A DNA stretch of 64,000 nt from RXIX01 sp003989075 (GCA_029780415.1 JAKOYN010000147.1:1-64000), one strand, 5' to 3'. Counted from the first letter of the stretch, positions 46,368-54,923 are shown. Program-made: numbers and translations. Notes: generated from the sequence alone by a model not told the origin.

Positions 46368-46386
46368 GCCGCTTTCCTCAAGCGGC
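46368..46386 (+). repeat. Hairpin at the 5' end of the predicted pdxS leader
   Basis: GCCGCTT (46368-46374) pairs with AAGCGGC (46380-46386) around TCCTC. It lies at the predicted start of the transcript and might stabilise the mRNA or bind a regulator. No known riboswitch seen. Confidence 0.45.
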
Positions 46387-46448
46387 CGGTCCGGGCGGAC
46401 GTCGAGCGCGACGGCCAGCCTCCCTCACATTGTAGACGAGTTAGCAGC

Positions 46449-47330
46449 ATGGCAGAGAATCGTTATCTCCTGAACGCGCAACTGGCGCAGATGCTCAAGG
46501 GCGGCGTCATCATGGACGTGGTCAATGTCGAACAGGCCCAGATCGCCCAGGAAGCGGGCGCGGTCGCGGTCATGGCGCTGGAACGGGTGCCGGCTGATAT
46601 CCGCAGGCAGGGCGGTGTAGCGCGCATGTCCGATCCGGGCCTGATCAAGGCCATTAAAGAGGCAGTCACCATTCCCGTTATGGCCAAGGCGCGTATCGGT
46701 CACTTCGTGGAAGCGCAGATTCTGCAGGCGCTCAAGATCGACTATATCGACGAGAGCGAGGTGCTGACTCCGGCCGATGAAGAGTGCCACATCGACAAGA
46801 GCGCTTTTAACATTCCGTTTGTCTGTGGTGCGCGCAATCTCGGCGAAGCGTTGCGGCGGATTGTCGAAGGTGCGGCGATGATCCGCACCAAGGGCGAGGC
46901 TGGTACCGGCAACGTGGTCGAGGCGGTGCGGCATATGCGTACCATGAACCGCGAGATCCGCCAGCTCGCCAATCTACCGGTCGAAGAAGTGATCAGTTTC
47001 GCTAAGAGCAACGGTTTGCCATACGAACTGGCTCTGGAAGTCAAGCGGCTTGGTCGCCTGCCGGTAGTCAACTTTGCAGCGGGCGGCATTGCCACGCCGG
47101 CGGATGCGGCGCTGATGATGCAATTGGGCTGTGATGGCGTGTTCGTCGGGTCGGGGATTTTCAAGTCCAGCGATCCGGCCCGCCGCGCCCGCGCCATCGT
47201 CAAGGCCACCGCCTATTACAACGATCCCGAGAAGCTGCTTGAGGTGTCGGTGGATCTGGGTGAGCCGATGTCGGGTCTGGACGTGACCAACATGCCCAGC
47301 GAGCAGCGTCTGGCTGGACGGGGCTGGTAA
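46449..47330 (+). CDS. pdxS: Pyridoxal 5'-phosphate synthase subunit PdxS
   Basis: Encodes 293 residues, the (beta/alpha)8 synthase. It makes PLP directly from ribose 5-phosphate, glyceraldehyde 3-phosphate and ammonia. The two catalytic Lys sites are visible, VMAKARIGHFVEAQIL and MIRTKGEAGTGN, plus the phosphate site GGIATPADAALMMQLG and FVGSGIF. The start MAENRYLLNAQLAQMLKGG is typical. It overlaps pdxT by one base (TAATG). Ribosome-binding site weak. Confidence 0.97.
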   Translation: MAENRYLLNAQLAQMLKGGVIMDVVNVEQAQIAQEAGAVAVMALERVPADIRRQGGVARMSDPGLIKAIKEAVTIPVMAKARIGHFVEAQILQALKIDYIDESEVLTPADEECHIDKSAFNIPFVCGARNLGEALRRIVEGAAMIRTKGEAGTGNVVEAVRHMRTMNREIRQLANLPVEEVISFAKSNGLPYELALEVKRLGRLPVVNFAAGGIATPADAALMMQLGCDGVFVGSGIFKSSDPARRARAIVKATAYYNDPEKLLEVSVDLGEPMSGLDVTNMPSEQRLAGRGW

Positions 47331-47986
47331 TGAGCGCGGGTGCTGATCCCGGGCCGATCGGCGTGCTCGACCTGCAGGGCGGGGTGCAGGAGCATCTCGA
47401 CCACCTGCGGCGCATCGGCGTCGCAGCCCGGCCGGTCAAGCGCGCTACCGAACTGGTTGGGCTGGCCGGTTTGATCATTCCCGGCGGTGAGAGCACCTGC
47501 CTGGCGCGGCTGCTGCACATCTTCGATCTGGATACGGCGATCCGCACCGCGCATGGCCAGGGCCTGCCGCTGTGGGGAACCTGCGCCGGGGCGATTCTGC
47601 TGGCGCACGAGAATGTCGGTGAGACGCCCTGCCTGGATCTGATTGATATCGCGGTCAGCCGCAACGCCTTTGGCAGCCAGCTCGACAGCTTCAACTGCGA
47701 GGTCGCGGTGCCGGCGGTGGCGGCGACGCCGATTCCGTTGACCTTCATTCGTGCGCCGAAGATCGTTCGGGCTGGCGCCGGGGTGCGGGTATTGCTGAGT
47801 CTGGAAGACTACATCGCCGCCGCTGAGGATGATCAGGTACTGGTGACGGTGTTCCATCCCGAGCTGACGCCGAGTCTGGCCTTTCACCGCTATTTCGCCC
47901 GCAAGTGCGGCCTGAGCGTCAACGCCGCTGATGTTGATCCCGACTGGACGCCGCAGAGCTGGATGCGCGGCGGCGCAGCGCCCTGA
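47330..47986 (+). CDS. pdxT: Pyridoxal 5'-phosphate synthase glutaminase subunit PdxT
   Basis: Encodes 218 residues, the class I glutaminase that feeds ammonia to PdxS. Motifs: GVLDLQGGVQEHLD, IIPGGESTCLARLL, the nucleophile Cys in LWGTCAGAILLA and the His/Glu pair in VFHPELT. It lacks a separate synthase domain, as expected. It is translationally coupled to pdxS through a one-base stop-start overlap. Slightly long at the C-terminus (WTPQSWMRGGAAP). Confidence 0.96.
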   Translation: MSAGADPGPIGVLDLQGGVQEHLDHLRRIGVAARPVKRATELVGLAGLIIPGGESTCLARLLHIFDLDTAIRTAHGQGLPLWGTCAGAILLAHENVGETPCLDLIDIAVSRNAFGSQLDSFNCEVAVPAVAATPIPLTFIRAPKIVRAGAGVRVLLSLEDYIAAAEDDQVLVTVFHPELTPSLAFHRYFARKCGLSVNAADVDPDWTPQSWMRGGAAP

Positions 47987-48001
47987 ACACGGGATGGCCC
48001 G

Positions 48002-48024
48002 GAGCGACGCGGCGTGCGTCGCTC
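48002..48024. terminator. Stem-loop between convergent pdxT and lrgB
   Basis: GAGCGACGC (48002-48010) and GCGTCGCTC (48016-48024) form a perfect 9-bp stem with a 5-nt loop, 15 nt past pdxT. The right arm covers the lrgB stop codon. Likely bidirectional; no T-run. Confidence 0.6.
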
Positions 48025-48751
48025 AGGGTGTCAGTCCGAGCAGGCGCGCCAGCAGGGGTACCAGCACCGCAGTCAGCAGAGCGTTCAGACCAATCGCCAA
48101 CCCGGCAAAGGCACCGGCCAGGGTACTGATCTGGAAGGCGCGCGCGGTGCCAATACCGTGCGCGGCCACGCCAATGGCCAGGCCCTTGATGGCATCGTCG
48201 TGAATGCGCAGCCCGCGCAACAGCGCCGGTGCCGCCACCGCGCCGATTACCCCGGTCAGGATCACCAGCACCGCAGTCAGTGAAGGCAGGCCGCCGATCT
48301 TTTCGGCGATGCCCATGGCTACCGGCGTGGTCACGGACTTGGGCGCCAGCGATAGCAGGGTGCGCGGTGACGCGCCGAGCAGCGCGGCCAGGCCGATGGC
48401 CGAGAGAATCGCGGTCAGCGACCCGGCCAGCAGCCCGGCTAGAATCGGCACCAGCAGCCGGCGTACCCGCTCCCAGTGCAGATACAGCGGTATGGCCAAA
48501 GCCACCGTGGCTGGGCCGAGCAGGAAGTGGATAAACTGCGCGCCCTGGAAGTAGGTGGCATACGGTGTGCCGGTAGCCAGCAGGATTCCGACCAGCAGGG
48601 TGATCGCCAGCGCTACCGGATTGAACAGAGCCCGCCCGCCGCTGCGCTGAAACAGCCACTGCCCGGCCAGATAGACCGCCAGGGTCACCGTCAGCCACAG
48701 CAGCGGCGATGCCGTCAGGTACACCCAGATATCGCCCAGACGCTTATCCAT
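48023..48751 (-). CDS. lrgB: LrgB/CidB-family membrane protein
   Basis: Encodes 242 residues from ATG 48751 with about eight hydrophobic segments. Family blocks: FNPVALAITLLVGILLATGT, FLLGPATVALAIPLY, LAPKSVTTPVAMGIAE and AAHGIGTARAF. LrgB works with LrgA as a holin/antiholin-like or pyruvate/glycolate export system in the inner membrane. The start overlaps the lrgA stop by 8 nt, giving coupled translation. Confidence 0.93.
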   Translation of the reverse strand: MDKRLGDIWVYLTASPLLWLTVTLAVYLAGQWLFQRSGGRALFNPVALAITLLVGILLATGTPYATYFQGAQFIHFLLGPATVALAIPLYLHWERVRRLLVPILAGLLAGSLTAILSAIGLAALLGASPRTLLSLAPKSVTTPVAMGIAEKIGGLPSLTAVLVILTGVIGAVAAPALLRGLRIHDDAIKGLAIGVAAHGIGTARAFQISTLAGAFAGLAIGLNALLTAVLVPLLARLLGLTP

Positions 48752-49109
48752 GCTGATCGTCCTGGGCAGCATGCGCGCGGCCGATGAAGGCGCGCATCAC
48801 CAGCGCGGTGACTGCCACGGTCAGCAGTGTGCTGAGCAGCAGGGCAACCGCTACCGCCAGCCATTCCTCGGCGAGGCGTGCGCCGTGCTGGATGATGCCG
48901 ACCCCGGCGGGTACGAATAGCAGCGACAGATGCGAGAGCAGGGTTTGTGCGGTGTTGCGCAGCGACTCGGGCAGGGCGCCCCGTCCGAGCAGGGTCAGAA
49001 ACAGCAGTACCATGCCGAGCACCGGCCCCGGTACCGGCAGGCCGCCAAGATGCCCCAGCAGCTCGCCGAGCAGTTGAAAGGCCAGCAGAATGGCCAGTGC
49101 GCCGATCAT
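48744..49109 (-). CDS. lrgA: LrgA/CidA-family membrane protein
   Basis: Encodes 121 residues with four hydrophobic segments and the family pattern LLGELLGHLGGLPVPGPVLGMVLLF, then LLFVPAGVGIIQH. CidA/LrgA proteins resemble holins and, with LrgB, take part in murein-hydrolase control or metabolite export. First gene of the lrgAB pair; no LysR-type or LytTR regulator adjoins it. Confidence 0.93.
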   Translation of the reverse strand: MIGALAILLAFQLLGELLGHLGGLPVPGPVLGMVLLFLTLLGRGALPESLRNTAQTLLSHLSLLFVPAGVGIIQHGARLAEEWLAVAVALLLSTLLTVAVTALVMRAFIGRAHAAQDDQHG

Positions 49110-49230
49110 GAGATCACCAAACGGGTAAGCAGGGTGCGAGTATTCATGTGTGGATTTTGGCGGAAAGGCGCCAGACTGGCTACCCGGACCTGATCCACGA
49201 TTCCACGATCCGAACCGCCGGGAGCAAGCG

Positions 49231-50046
49231 ATGATGGCGAGTAGTGATGCAGCAGTAGGCGAGGTCTATCTGGTGGGCGCCGGGCCGGGTGATCCGGAAC
49301 TGCTGACCCTGAAGGCGCTGCGGCTGATTCAGCAGGCCGATGTCGCGGTCTATGATCGGCTGGTGGGTGCCGGGATTCTGGCCTTATTGGCGCCGACTAC
49401 GGAGCGCATTTTTGTCGGCAAGGCCCGCGAGCGGCACACCCTGCCGCAGGACGACATCAACAGCCTGCTGGTGAATCTGGCCCGGCAGGGCAAGCGGGTG
49501 CTGCGTCTCAAGGGTGGCGATCCGTTCATCTTTGGCCGTGGCGGTGAGGAAATCGAGACGCTGCGCGCCGCGGGTGTTCCATTTCAGGTTGTGCCGGGGG
49601 TGACCGCTGCCGCTGGTTGCGCTGCCTATGCCGGTATTCCGCTGACGCACCGCGATTATGCCCAGTCCTGCCTGCTGGTGACCGGGCATCTCAAGGATGG
49701 CACCCTGGATCTGAACTGGCCGGCACTGGTGCAGCCACGCCAGACCGTGGTGTTCTATATGGGCCTGACCAGCCTGGCGCAGATCTGCGTGGCGCTGCGG
49801 GCCCATGGCATGGCCGATGACATGCCGGTGGCGCTGGTGGAACACGGCACGCTGTCGGAGCAGCGGGTGTTCTGCGCGACCCTGGCGACGCTGGATGAGG
49901 TCGTGGCCGGTGCCGGGGTCCGTGCGCCGACGCTGCTGATCGTCGGTGAAGTGGTCAGGCTGCGGCCACAACTGGACTGGTTTGGCAGTGCCGGTTGCAC
50001 AACGCGCGACACGGACCCCTGTGACACACAGGATCAGCGGCCCTGA
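49231..50046 (+). CDS. cobA: Uroporphyrinogen-III C-methyltransferase (SumT/CobA)
   Basis: Encodes 271 residues; ATG 49231 has GGGAG 7 nt upstream. SAM-dependent methyltransferase motifs: YLVGAGPGDPELLTLKAL, YDRLV, LRLKGGDPFIFGRGGEE and VVPGVTAAAGCAAYAGIPLTHR. It methylates uroporphyrinogen III twice to make precorrin-2, the branch point to sirohaem and cobalamin. It is the single-domain form without the CysG oxidase/ferrochelatase part. Together with CbiX at 42630 it suggests siroheme or B12 synthesis. Its end overlaps the converging DUF4124 gene by 13 nt. Confidence 0.95.
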   Translation: MMASSDAAVGEVYLVGAGPGDPELLTLKALRLIQQADVAVYDRLVGAGILALLAPTTERIFVGKARERHTLPQDDINSLLVNLARQGKRVLRLKGGDPFIFGRGGEEIETLRAAGVPFQVVPGVTAAAGCAAYAGIPLTHRDYAQSCLLVTGHLKDGTLDLNWPALVQPRQTVVFYMGLTSLAQICVALRAHGMADDMPVALVEHGTLSEQRVFCATLATLDEVVAGAGVRAPTLLIVGEVVRLRPQLDWFGSAGCTTRDTDPCDTQDQRP

Positions 50047-50633
50047 AAACCGCCCCGGCCTGTCGGGGCGAGTCCGGCCGGACGCGGCTGGAAGGGTGGA
50101 TGTGACTTGATCTTCGGCGGTGTCGTGGGCGGCGGCGGGGGGCTGTACTGCTGGCAGGCAGGCCCGGATTGACAGGGTCCGCTCCATGGTGGCCCCGGTG
50201 GATGGGGTCGATAGGGTGGATAAACCGGTCCCGGCGGATAGTAGGGGTAGGGATAGAACGGCACGCCAGCATCGTGATCCGGATTGCGTGGCGGTGGCTG
50301 TAACTGCTGCTTGAGCAGTTCGTTTTGCAGTTCCTGATTCTCCTGTTCCAGTGACTGCCGTGCTTGCGCAGCGCGTGCCTGTTCGCTCGCCTGGCGTTCG
50401 CGGGCCATCTGCTCGGCCAGAGCATTGATGCGGGCGATTTCCGCAGTGGTGCCGGATTCATGCGTTCTGGGCGGCGGCGGGGCAATGTCCAGGGGAATCG
50501 CGGGTGTGGTTACGCTGGGCTTGTTCTGGCTGTAATGCACCTGACCGCGCTCATCAACCCACTTGTAGATCATCTGGGCGGTGGCTGCGCTGCTCAGCAG
50601 GATCGACAGCAGGGCGATAGCGCTGACCGGCAT
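50034..50633 (-). CDS. DUF4124 periplasmic protein with Pro/Tyr-rich tail
   Basis: Encodes 199 residues from ATG 50633 (an earlier in-frame ATG at 50723 overlaps uppP). Signal peptide (about 1-19, cleaved after ATA), then the DUF4124 motif MIYKWVDERGQVHYSQNKP. A charged coiled coil (IARINALAEQMARERQASEQ and on) follows, then a low-complexity tail of Pro, Tyr and Gly. DUF4124 is a small beta domain of unknown function common in Gammaproteobacteria, thought to act in the envelope. Confidence 0.8.
   Translation of the reverse strand: MPVSAIALLSILLSSAATAQMIYKWVDERGQVHYSQNKPSVTTPAIPLDIAPPPPRTHESGTTAEIARINALAEQMARERQASEQARAAQARQSLEQENQELQNELLKQQLQPPPRNPDHDAGVPFYPYPYYPPGPVYPPYRPHPPGPPWSGPCQSGPACQQYSPPPPPTTPPKIKSHPPFQPRPAGLAPTGRGGFQGR
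50051..50070 (+). terminator. Hairpin just after cobA
   Basis: CGCCCCG (50051-50057) and CGGGGCG (50064-50070) form a 7-bp stem with a 6-nt loop starting 5 nt past the cobA stop. It lies within the C-terminal codons of the opposite-strand DUF4124 gene. Confidence 0.5.
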
Positions 50634-50715
50634 GCGGCGCCATCGTGAAAGCAGAGCGGAGTTGCTAGAATCGCCACCTTTACTGTAACCGTGACCGTGA
50701 CCGGAAGGAGCATTC

Positions 50716-51540
50716 TTGGACATCGTACTGATTCTGAAGGCGCTGATTCTGGGCCTGGTGGAGGCGGCCTCGGAGTTCCTGCCGATTTCCAGCACCGGCC
50801 ATTTAATTATTGTGGGCGATTTTCTGAATTTCACCGGGCCGCGCGCGGAAACCTTTGAAATTTTTATCCAGCTTGGCGCGATCATGGCGGTGGTGTGGAT
50901 TTACCGGCAGCGGATCGCGCAGACCCTGCTGCATATGGGTGACGAGGCGGATAAGCGCCGGCTGGTGCTGAATCTGATGATTGCCTTTGTGCCGGCGGCA
51001 GTGCTGGGGCTGCTGCTGCACAAGTACATCACCCAGTATTTGTTCAATCCAGTGACCGTAGCCATGGCGCTGGTGGTTGGCGGCGTGGCCATTTTACTGG
51101 TCGAGCGCTATGCCAGTGCCGGGCGCGTGCAGTCGGTCGAGGCCATGACCTGGAAGGATGCGCTGGTGGTCGGTATCGCGCAGAGCGTAGCGCTGTTTCC
51201 GGGCGTGTCGCGCTCCGGGGCGACCATCATGGGCGGCATGCTCGGTGGCATGTCGCGTTTCGCCGCGACCGAGTTTTCCTTTTTCCTGGCGATTCCGACC
51301 ATGTTCGCCGCGACGCTGTACAGCCTGTACAAGGAATGGGGCCAATTGACAGTGGCCGATGTGCCGATGTTCACGGTTGGCTTTGTGGCCGCATTCATCG
51401 GCGGGCTGGCGGTGGTGCGCTTTCTGATCGCCTATGTCGCCCAGCACAGCTTTGTGCCGTTTGCCTGGTACCGGATCGTGTTTGGTGGCTTGCTGCTGGC
51501 GTATTTCTCTTACCATCCTTGGGTGGGCGCCGGCGGATGA
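50716..51540 (+). CDS. uppP: Undecaprenyl-diphosphatase UppP (BacA)
   Basis: Encodes 274 residues with about eight spans. The start is TTG at 50716, decided by GGAAGGAG 5-6 nt upstream and by the conserved N-terminus. Catalytic motifs: ExxxE and SSTGH in LVEAASEFLPISSTGHLI, and FPGVSRSGATIMGG. It dephosphorylates undecaprenyl diphosphate on the periplasmic side to recycle the cell-wall lipid carrier. Its stop overlaps the next ATG (ATGA). Confidence 0.95.
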   Translation: MDIVLILKALILGLVEAASEFLPISSTGHLIIVGDFLNFTGPRAETFEIFIQLGAIMAVVWIYRQRIAQTLLHMGDEADKRRLVLNLMIAFVPAAVLGLLLHKYITQYLFNPVTVAMALVVGGVAILLVERYASAGRVQSVEAMTWKDALVVGIAQSVALFPGVSRSGATIMGGMLGGMSRFAATEFSFFLAIPTMFAATLYSLYKEWGQLTVADVPMFTVGFVAAFIGGLAVVRFLIAYVAQHSFVPFAWYRIVFGGLLLAYFSYHPWVGAGG

Positions 51541-51983
51541 ATGCACCGGGACCGGATGCGGGTCTGGAGCGGGCCTGCGGGGTTTTCACCGAGCGCTGGA
51601 TGCAGGCTTATGCGCAGTCCTGGAACGCGGAACAGGCGATGGTGCAGGAGTTGATGCGGCTGCGCTTTAGTGCCGTGATCGGCTATGGCTTTCTCGACGC
51701 GACCACGCCCCGGGGCATGCTGGTGGTGCTACGCGGTCATGCCGCTCACGCCGGTGATTACGATGGCCGCGATCTGGATTGGGATCTGCGAGCGGCACCG
51801 GCGGACTGGAATTGCTGGCTGGCGCAGGGCTTCAGTGTGCCGGATCTGTTGATGGCGGTTGCCGCCGACCGTTTGCAACTGCGCATCGGCGATTACCGGC
51901 GCATCCTGCGCAAACCGCCCCTGATCAGCGCTCTGCTGCGGGCGTTTACGCTCATGACGGAAGTATCTGTTGTAGAACCCTGA
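51537..51983 (+). CDS. Hypothetical protein coupled to uppP
   Basis: Encodes 148 residues from ATG 51537, sharing ATGA with the uppP stop, so probably co-translated. It is soluble and mixed alpha/beta. The first part (ERWMQAYAQSWNAEQAMVQEL) is helical. The middle has GYGFLDATTPRGMLVVLRG and DLDWDLRAAPADWNCWLAQG. The end DYRRILRKPPLISALLRAF vaguely resembles SCP2-like lipid-binding proteins. No family can be named with confidence. Confidence 0.6.
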   Translation: MNAPGPDAGLERACGVFTERWMQAYAQSWNAEQAMVQELMRLRFSAVIGYGFLDATTPRGMLVVLRGHAAHAGDYDGRDLDWDLRAAPADWNCWLAQGFSVPDLLMAVAADRLQLRIGDYRRILRKPPLISALLRAFTLMTEVSVVEP

Positions 51984-51999
51984 TGGGTTTTCCAGTCCG

Positions 52000-52728
52000 A
52001 TGAACGCTGCCGAGATGCTGGATCTGTTGCGCACCACCCTGCCGTGGCAAGATGGGTTTGCGCTCGCCTGGTTCCTGGCCTGCTGGACAGGCTATACCCT
52101 CTATACCAATCGCGCTCATCAGGGGTGCCAGAGTCTGATCCGTGGCACGGACCGGATGCGGATGATCTGGATGGAGCGGCTGCTCGAACGCGAGGTGCGC
52201 ATCATGGACGCGGCCCTGCTCGGCAATCTGATGCACAGCGTGTCGTTTTTCGCATCAACCGCGATAGTGATCATCGGGGGTCTGATCGCGGTGCTGGGTG
52301 CGGTTGATCACGCGATGCAGTGGGTAGCGAATGTCGGATTCCTGGTCGTCGCGAGCCGCGAAGTCTGGATGCTTAAGCTGGTTGCGTTGATCGTCGTGTT
52401 TATCTATGCCTTTTTCAAACTGACCTGGTCGATTCGCCAGTTCAACCGCTGTGCGATTCTGATGGGTGCCGCACCGCTGCCCCATCAGCTCGATGACTCC
52501 ATCCGTCGTGCCTGGGTACGGCGGCTCGGGCGCTTGAACGCGCTGGCCGGGGATGACTTCAATCGGGGTCTGCGGGCCTACTACTTTGGCCTGGCGCTGC
52601 TGGCCTGGTTTGTCCATCCGTGGGCATTCGCGGCTACCACGGTCTGGGTGCTTGCGGTGCTGTATCGGCGCGAATTCGCATCCGAGCCGGCCACACTCCT
52701 CAGCGAGGGTGATGAGAGTATCGGGTAA
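52000..52728 (+). CDS. DUF599 family membrane protein
   Basis: Encodes 242 residues with four or five hydrophobic segments. Family blocks: MIWMERLLEREVRIMDAALLGNLMHSVSFFASTAI, LIVVFIYAFFKLTWSIRQFNRCAILMGAAP and FNRGLRAYYFGLALLAWFVHP. DUF599 proteins are inner-membrane proteins of unknown function. It follows the uppP-linked gene by 16 nt and may share its transcript. Its last 29 bases overlap the converging GGDEF gene. Confidence 0.85.
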   Translation: MNAAEMLDLLRTTLPWQDGFALAWFLACWTGYTLYTNRAHQGCQSLIRGTDRMRMIWMERLLEREVRIMDAALLGNLMHSVSFFASTAIVIIGGLIAVLGAVDHAMQWVANVGFLVVASREVWMLKLVALIVVFIYAFFKLTWSIRQFNRCAILMGAAPLPHQLDDSIRRAWVRRLGRLNALAGDDFNRGLRAYYFGLALLAWFVHPWAFAATTVWVLAVLYRREFASEPATLLSEGDESIG

Positions 52729-53830
52729 GCCGGTCTTCGATGCCTTGCGCCGCCGCGCCGCCCGCGTTCACCGTGACCCGGTTGCGTCCGCTGGCCTTGG
52801 AAAGATATAGCGCATCGTCGGCCTGCTTGAGCAGCGCTTCCATGCGGATAGCATCCTGACCGCTGGTGCTGGCCGTACCGAGACTGATCGTGACCCGCAG
52901 ATCCCTGGGCGTTTCGCCGCCGATGGTGATCGGTGTGTCGGCAATGGCGCGGCGCAGACGCTCGGCGGCCCTTGGGATTTCCTCCGCGCCGCAGGGAAAG
53001 AGCACGAACAGAAACTCTTCACCGCCATAGCGCCCGATTTGACCGTTACCCTCGTAACACCCGATCTGGTCGCCCTCGCGGGTTTGCACCTGCAGGCGTC
53101 GCGCGACTTCGCGCAGCACCGCGTCGCCCGCCAGGTGCCCATAACTGTCGTTGATGGCCTTGAACCAGTCGATATCGGCCAGAATCACGCTCAACGCCTG
53201 TTGGCTGCGCCTGGCCAGTGCAAGCTGATTGCCGAGTCGCTCGATGATAGTGCCGCGATTGAGGAGGCCGGTCAGTTCGTCGCGCGTCGCCTTGCTGATC
53301 AGGATGCCGGTGGCCTGCTGTCGCAGCAGGATGCCTGAGACCCGGTCCGCGAAGTGGTTGCCGAGCATCCGGATAAACCGTTGATCCAGATCGCTGAACG
53401 GCTCATGGTGCGCCGCTGCGCTCAACAGGGCGATACACTGCTTCCCGCGCATGAGCGGCAGTACCGTGATCTCGAACGGATTCTTCCCGCTCAGGTGCGT
53501 GGGCGGCTCGGGTACCGGCCACGGATCGGCCCGGCGGATCAGACAGGGGCGCTGCAACGTGTAGTGGTAGGCGTCCCAGGGCGACAGCTCCGGCGCATCG
53601 ACTACGCCGGCTTTGCCCTGGCAGCCATCGATGATATAGAAGCCTCCATCCTTGGGCACGACCAGACGCCAGCTCATGACGTTGGCAAAGTATTTCCAGC
53701 GCATCGCCACGCGCGTAGCGATCAGGGGAATATCTTCCAGCGTCTGGATATCGTCGATCAGCTCGAACAGGGCTACATACCGCACCAGTTGCTGGGCGGC
53801 GCGCGCATTCCATTGCGATCCGGCGGTCAT
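52700..53830 (-). CDS. Diguanylate cyclase with N-terminal GAF-like domain
   Basis: Encodes 376 residues. The N-terminal part (about 20-170) looks like a GAF sensor (YFANVMSWRLVVPKDGG, CIALLSAAAHHEPFSDLDQ). The GGDEF domain (about 180-350) has TRDELTGLLNRG, LADIDWFKAINDSYGH and the active-site RYGGEEF, so it should make cyclic di-GMP. An inhibitory RxxD just before the site is not seen (GNGQIGR). It has no membrane span, so the signal is cytoplasmic. PilZ at 10165 is a possible distant receptor. Confidence 0.9.
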   Translation of the reverse strand: MTAGSQWNARAAQQLVRYVALFELIDDIQTLEDIPLIATRVAMRWKYFANVMSWRLVVPKDGGFYIIDGCQGKAGVVDAPELSPWDAYHYTLQRPCLIRRADPWPVPEPPTHLSGKNPFEITVLPLMRGKQCIALLSAAAHHEPFSDLDQRFIRMLGNHFADRVSGILLRQQATGILISKATRDELTGLLNRGTIIERLGNQLALARRSQQALSVILADIDWFKAINDSYGHLAGDAVLREVARRLQVQTREGDQIGCYEGNGQIGRYGGEEFLFVLFPCGAEEIPRAAERLRRAIADTPITIGGETPRDLRVTISLGTASTSGQDAIRMEALLKQADDALYLSKASGRNRVTVNAGGAAAQGIEDRLTRYSHHPR

Positions 53831-53863
53831 GGAAAAGAGGCCTGCGGTCCTTGGTAATTGCGC

Positions 53864-54424
53864 TCAGAGGATGGCGCGGTATTCAGGATCCAGGTCCAGG
53901 CGCAGCGAGCTGGTGTAGATGTTGAACATGGTGGCCATGTCGACCAGCGAAATGATCTCGTAGATCTCTTCCTGGCTGAATCCGTTCTCCATCAGCTCCA
54001 TGAAATCCTCGTCGCGGAGGCTGTTGGGGTCGTGAACGACCTTGAGCGCAAAGTCGATGACGGTCTGGTAATACGTGGGCAACTGGGGGACGGTGTCCGG
54101 ATTGATGGCGGATTCCAGGTTTTCAAAGGTCAGCGTCTTGTCCAGATTCAGGACGCATTGGGCATGACAGGCCGAACAGTACCGGGCGCCGTTCCTGGCG
54201 GATACGACGAAAACGATCATTTCCTTGAGAGGCAGAGGCAAACTGCCGCTGAACAGGGTGCCCTTGGCCCGCTCCCAGTAGGCGCGCGCCAGTGCTGCAT
54301 TATGCCCCAGACTGCGGATCCAGATCGGAACCGATGTTTCGCCAGTCGTGCGCATGAAATCGTCATATACCTCCCGTGTCGCCGGGGAGGCATCTGCGTA
54401 TTCAGTCAGGATATAGCGCTGCAT
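53864..54424 (-). CDS. AhpD-like / carboxymuconolactone-decarboxylase-family protein
   Basis: Encodes 186 residues from ATG 54424. An all-helical CMD fold with the redox motif RNGARYCSACHAQCVL, where Cys-x-x-Cys-x-x-x-Cys gives AhpD-like peroxidase or disulfide activity, after LPLPLKEMIVFVVSA. The second half is a degenerate repeat (SLRDEDFMELMENGFSQEEI). Likely reduces peroxides or serves as a thiol-based carrier. It is 33 nt downstream of the GGDEF gene in the same direction. Confidence 0.82.
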   Translation of the reverse strand: MQRYILTEYADASPATREVYDDFMRTTGETSVPIWIRSLGHNAALARAYWERAKGTLFSGSLPLPLKEMIVFVVSARNGARYCSACHAQCVLNLDKTLTFENLESAINPDTVPQLPTYYQTVIDFALKVVHDPNSLRDEDFMELMENGFSQEEIYEIISLVDMATMFNIYTSSLRLDLDPEYRAIL

Positions 54425-54579
54425 TGCCGTGTTCTCTTCCCAGTGGATCACACATGTCCGTCACTTGTCGCTCGCGGACCTTGGGTCCGAACCCAAAAAC
54501 CGGTGCGGATCATCCATCAAAGCCGCCGGTCACTCCAGTATGTACCACCGGGAGGACTGGCGCACGACAAGTTCTGCTG

Positions 54580-54603
54580 GGCAGTTCTGGCAGTTCTGGC
54601 AGG
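54580..54603. repeat. Short tandem repeat GGCAGTTCT
   Basis: Two exact copies (54580-54588, 54589-54597) plus a partial third (GGCAGG), in the 264-base gap upstream of the AhpD-like gene. No function visible. Confidence 0.4.
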
Positions 54604-54650
54604 TCGGCTTGGCGAGTGCAGGCTGACCTGCGTAACTGATGGTCTGACAG

Positions 54651-54680
54651 GTCGGGTTAGCTCCCAGGACCTAACCCGAC
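54651..54680 (-). terminator. Stem-loop after ybdD
   Basis: GTCGGGTTAG (54651-54660) and CTAACCCGAC (54671-54680) form a perfect 10-bp stem with a 10-nt loop, 8 nt beyond the ybdD stop. No T-run. Likely ends the cstA-ybdD transcript. Confidence 0.6.
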
Positions 54681-54688
54681 GTTGTGCT

Positions 54689-54916
54689 TCAGCAGCAGCG
54701 TGGCCCGGCCCTGGAATAGCGCCGTTCGATGGCGAAGCGGAAAAATTCCTTTTCCGTCATCGGTGTGGCATCTGGATGCGCGCGGCGGTGATGCGCCAGA
54801 TAGACCTCATAATCCGGCGCGCCGATGATCCGCCGTACCGCCTGCCGGAAAAAGGCCAGACGCCTGGCGAGCGTCATGGGTGGGTGAGCTGTTTCCTCAT
54901 GCCCGCAGGCAGTCAT
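54689..54916 (-). CDS. ybdD: YbdD/YjiX family small protein (DUF466)
   Basis: Encodes 75 residues from ATG 54916, 7 nt after cstA. The family motif is RRIIGAPDYEVYLAHHRRAHPDATPMTEKEFFR, followed by ERRYSRAGPRCC with the usual C-terminal Cys pair. YbdD/YjiX proteins are always paired with CstA/BtsT carriers and assist pyruvate uptake. Soluble, basic. Confidence 0.9.
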   Translation of the reverse strand: MTACGHEETAHPPMTLARRLAFFRQAVRRIIGAPDYEVYLAHHRRAHPDATPMTEKEFFRFAIERRYSRAGPRCC

Positions 54917-54923
54917 GGGCTGA

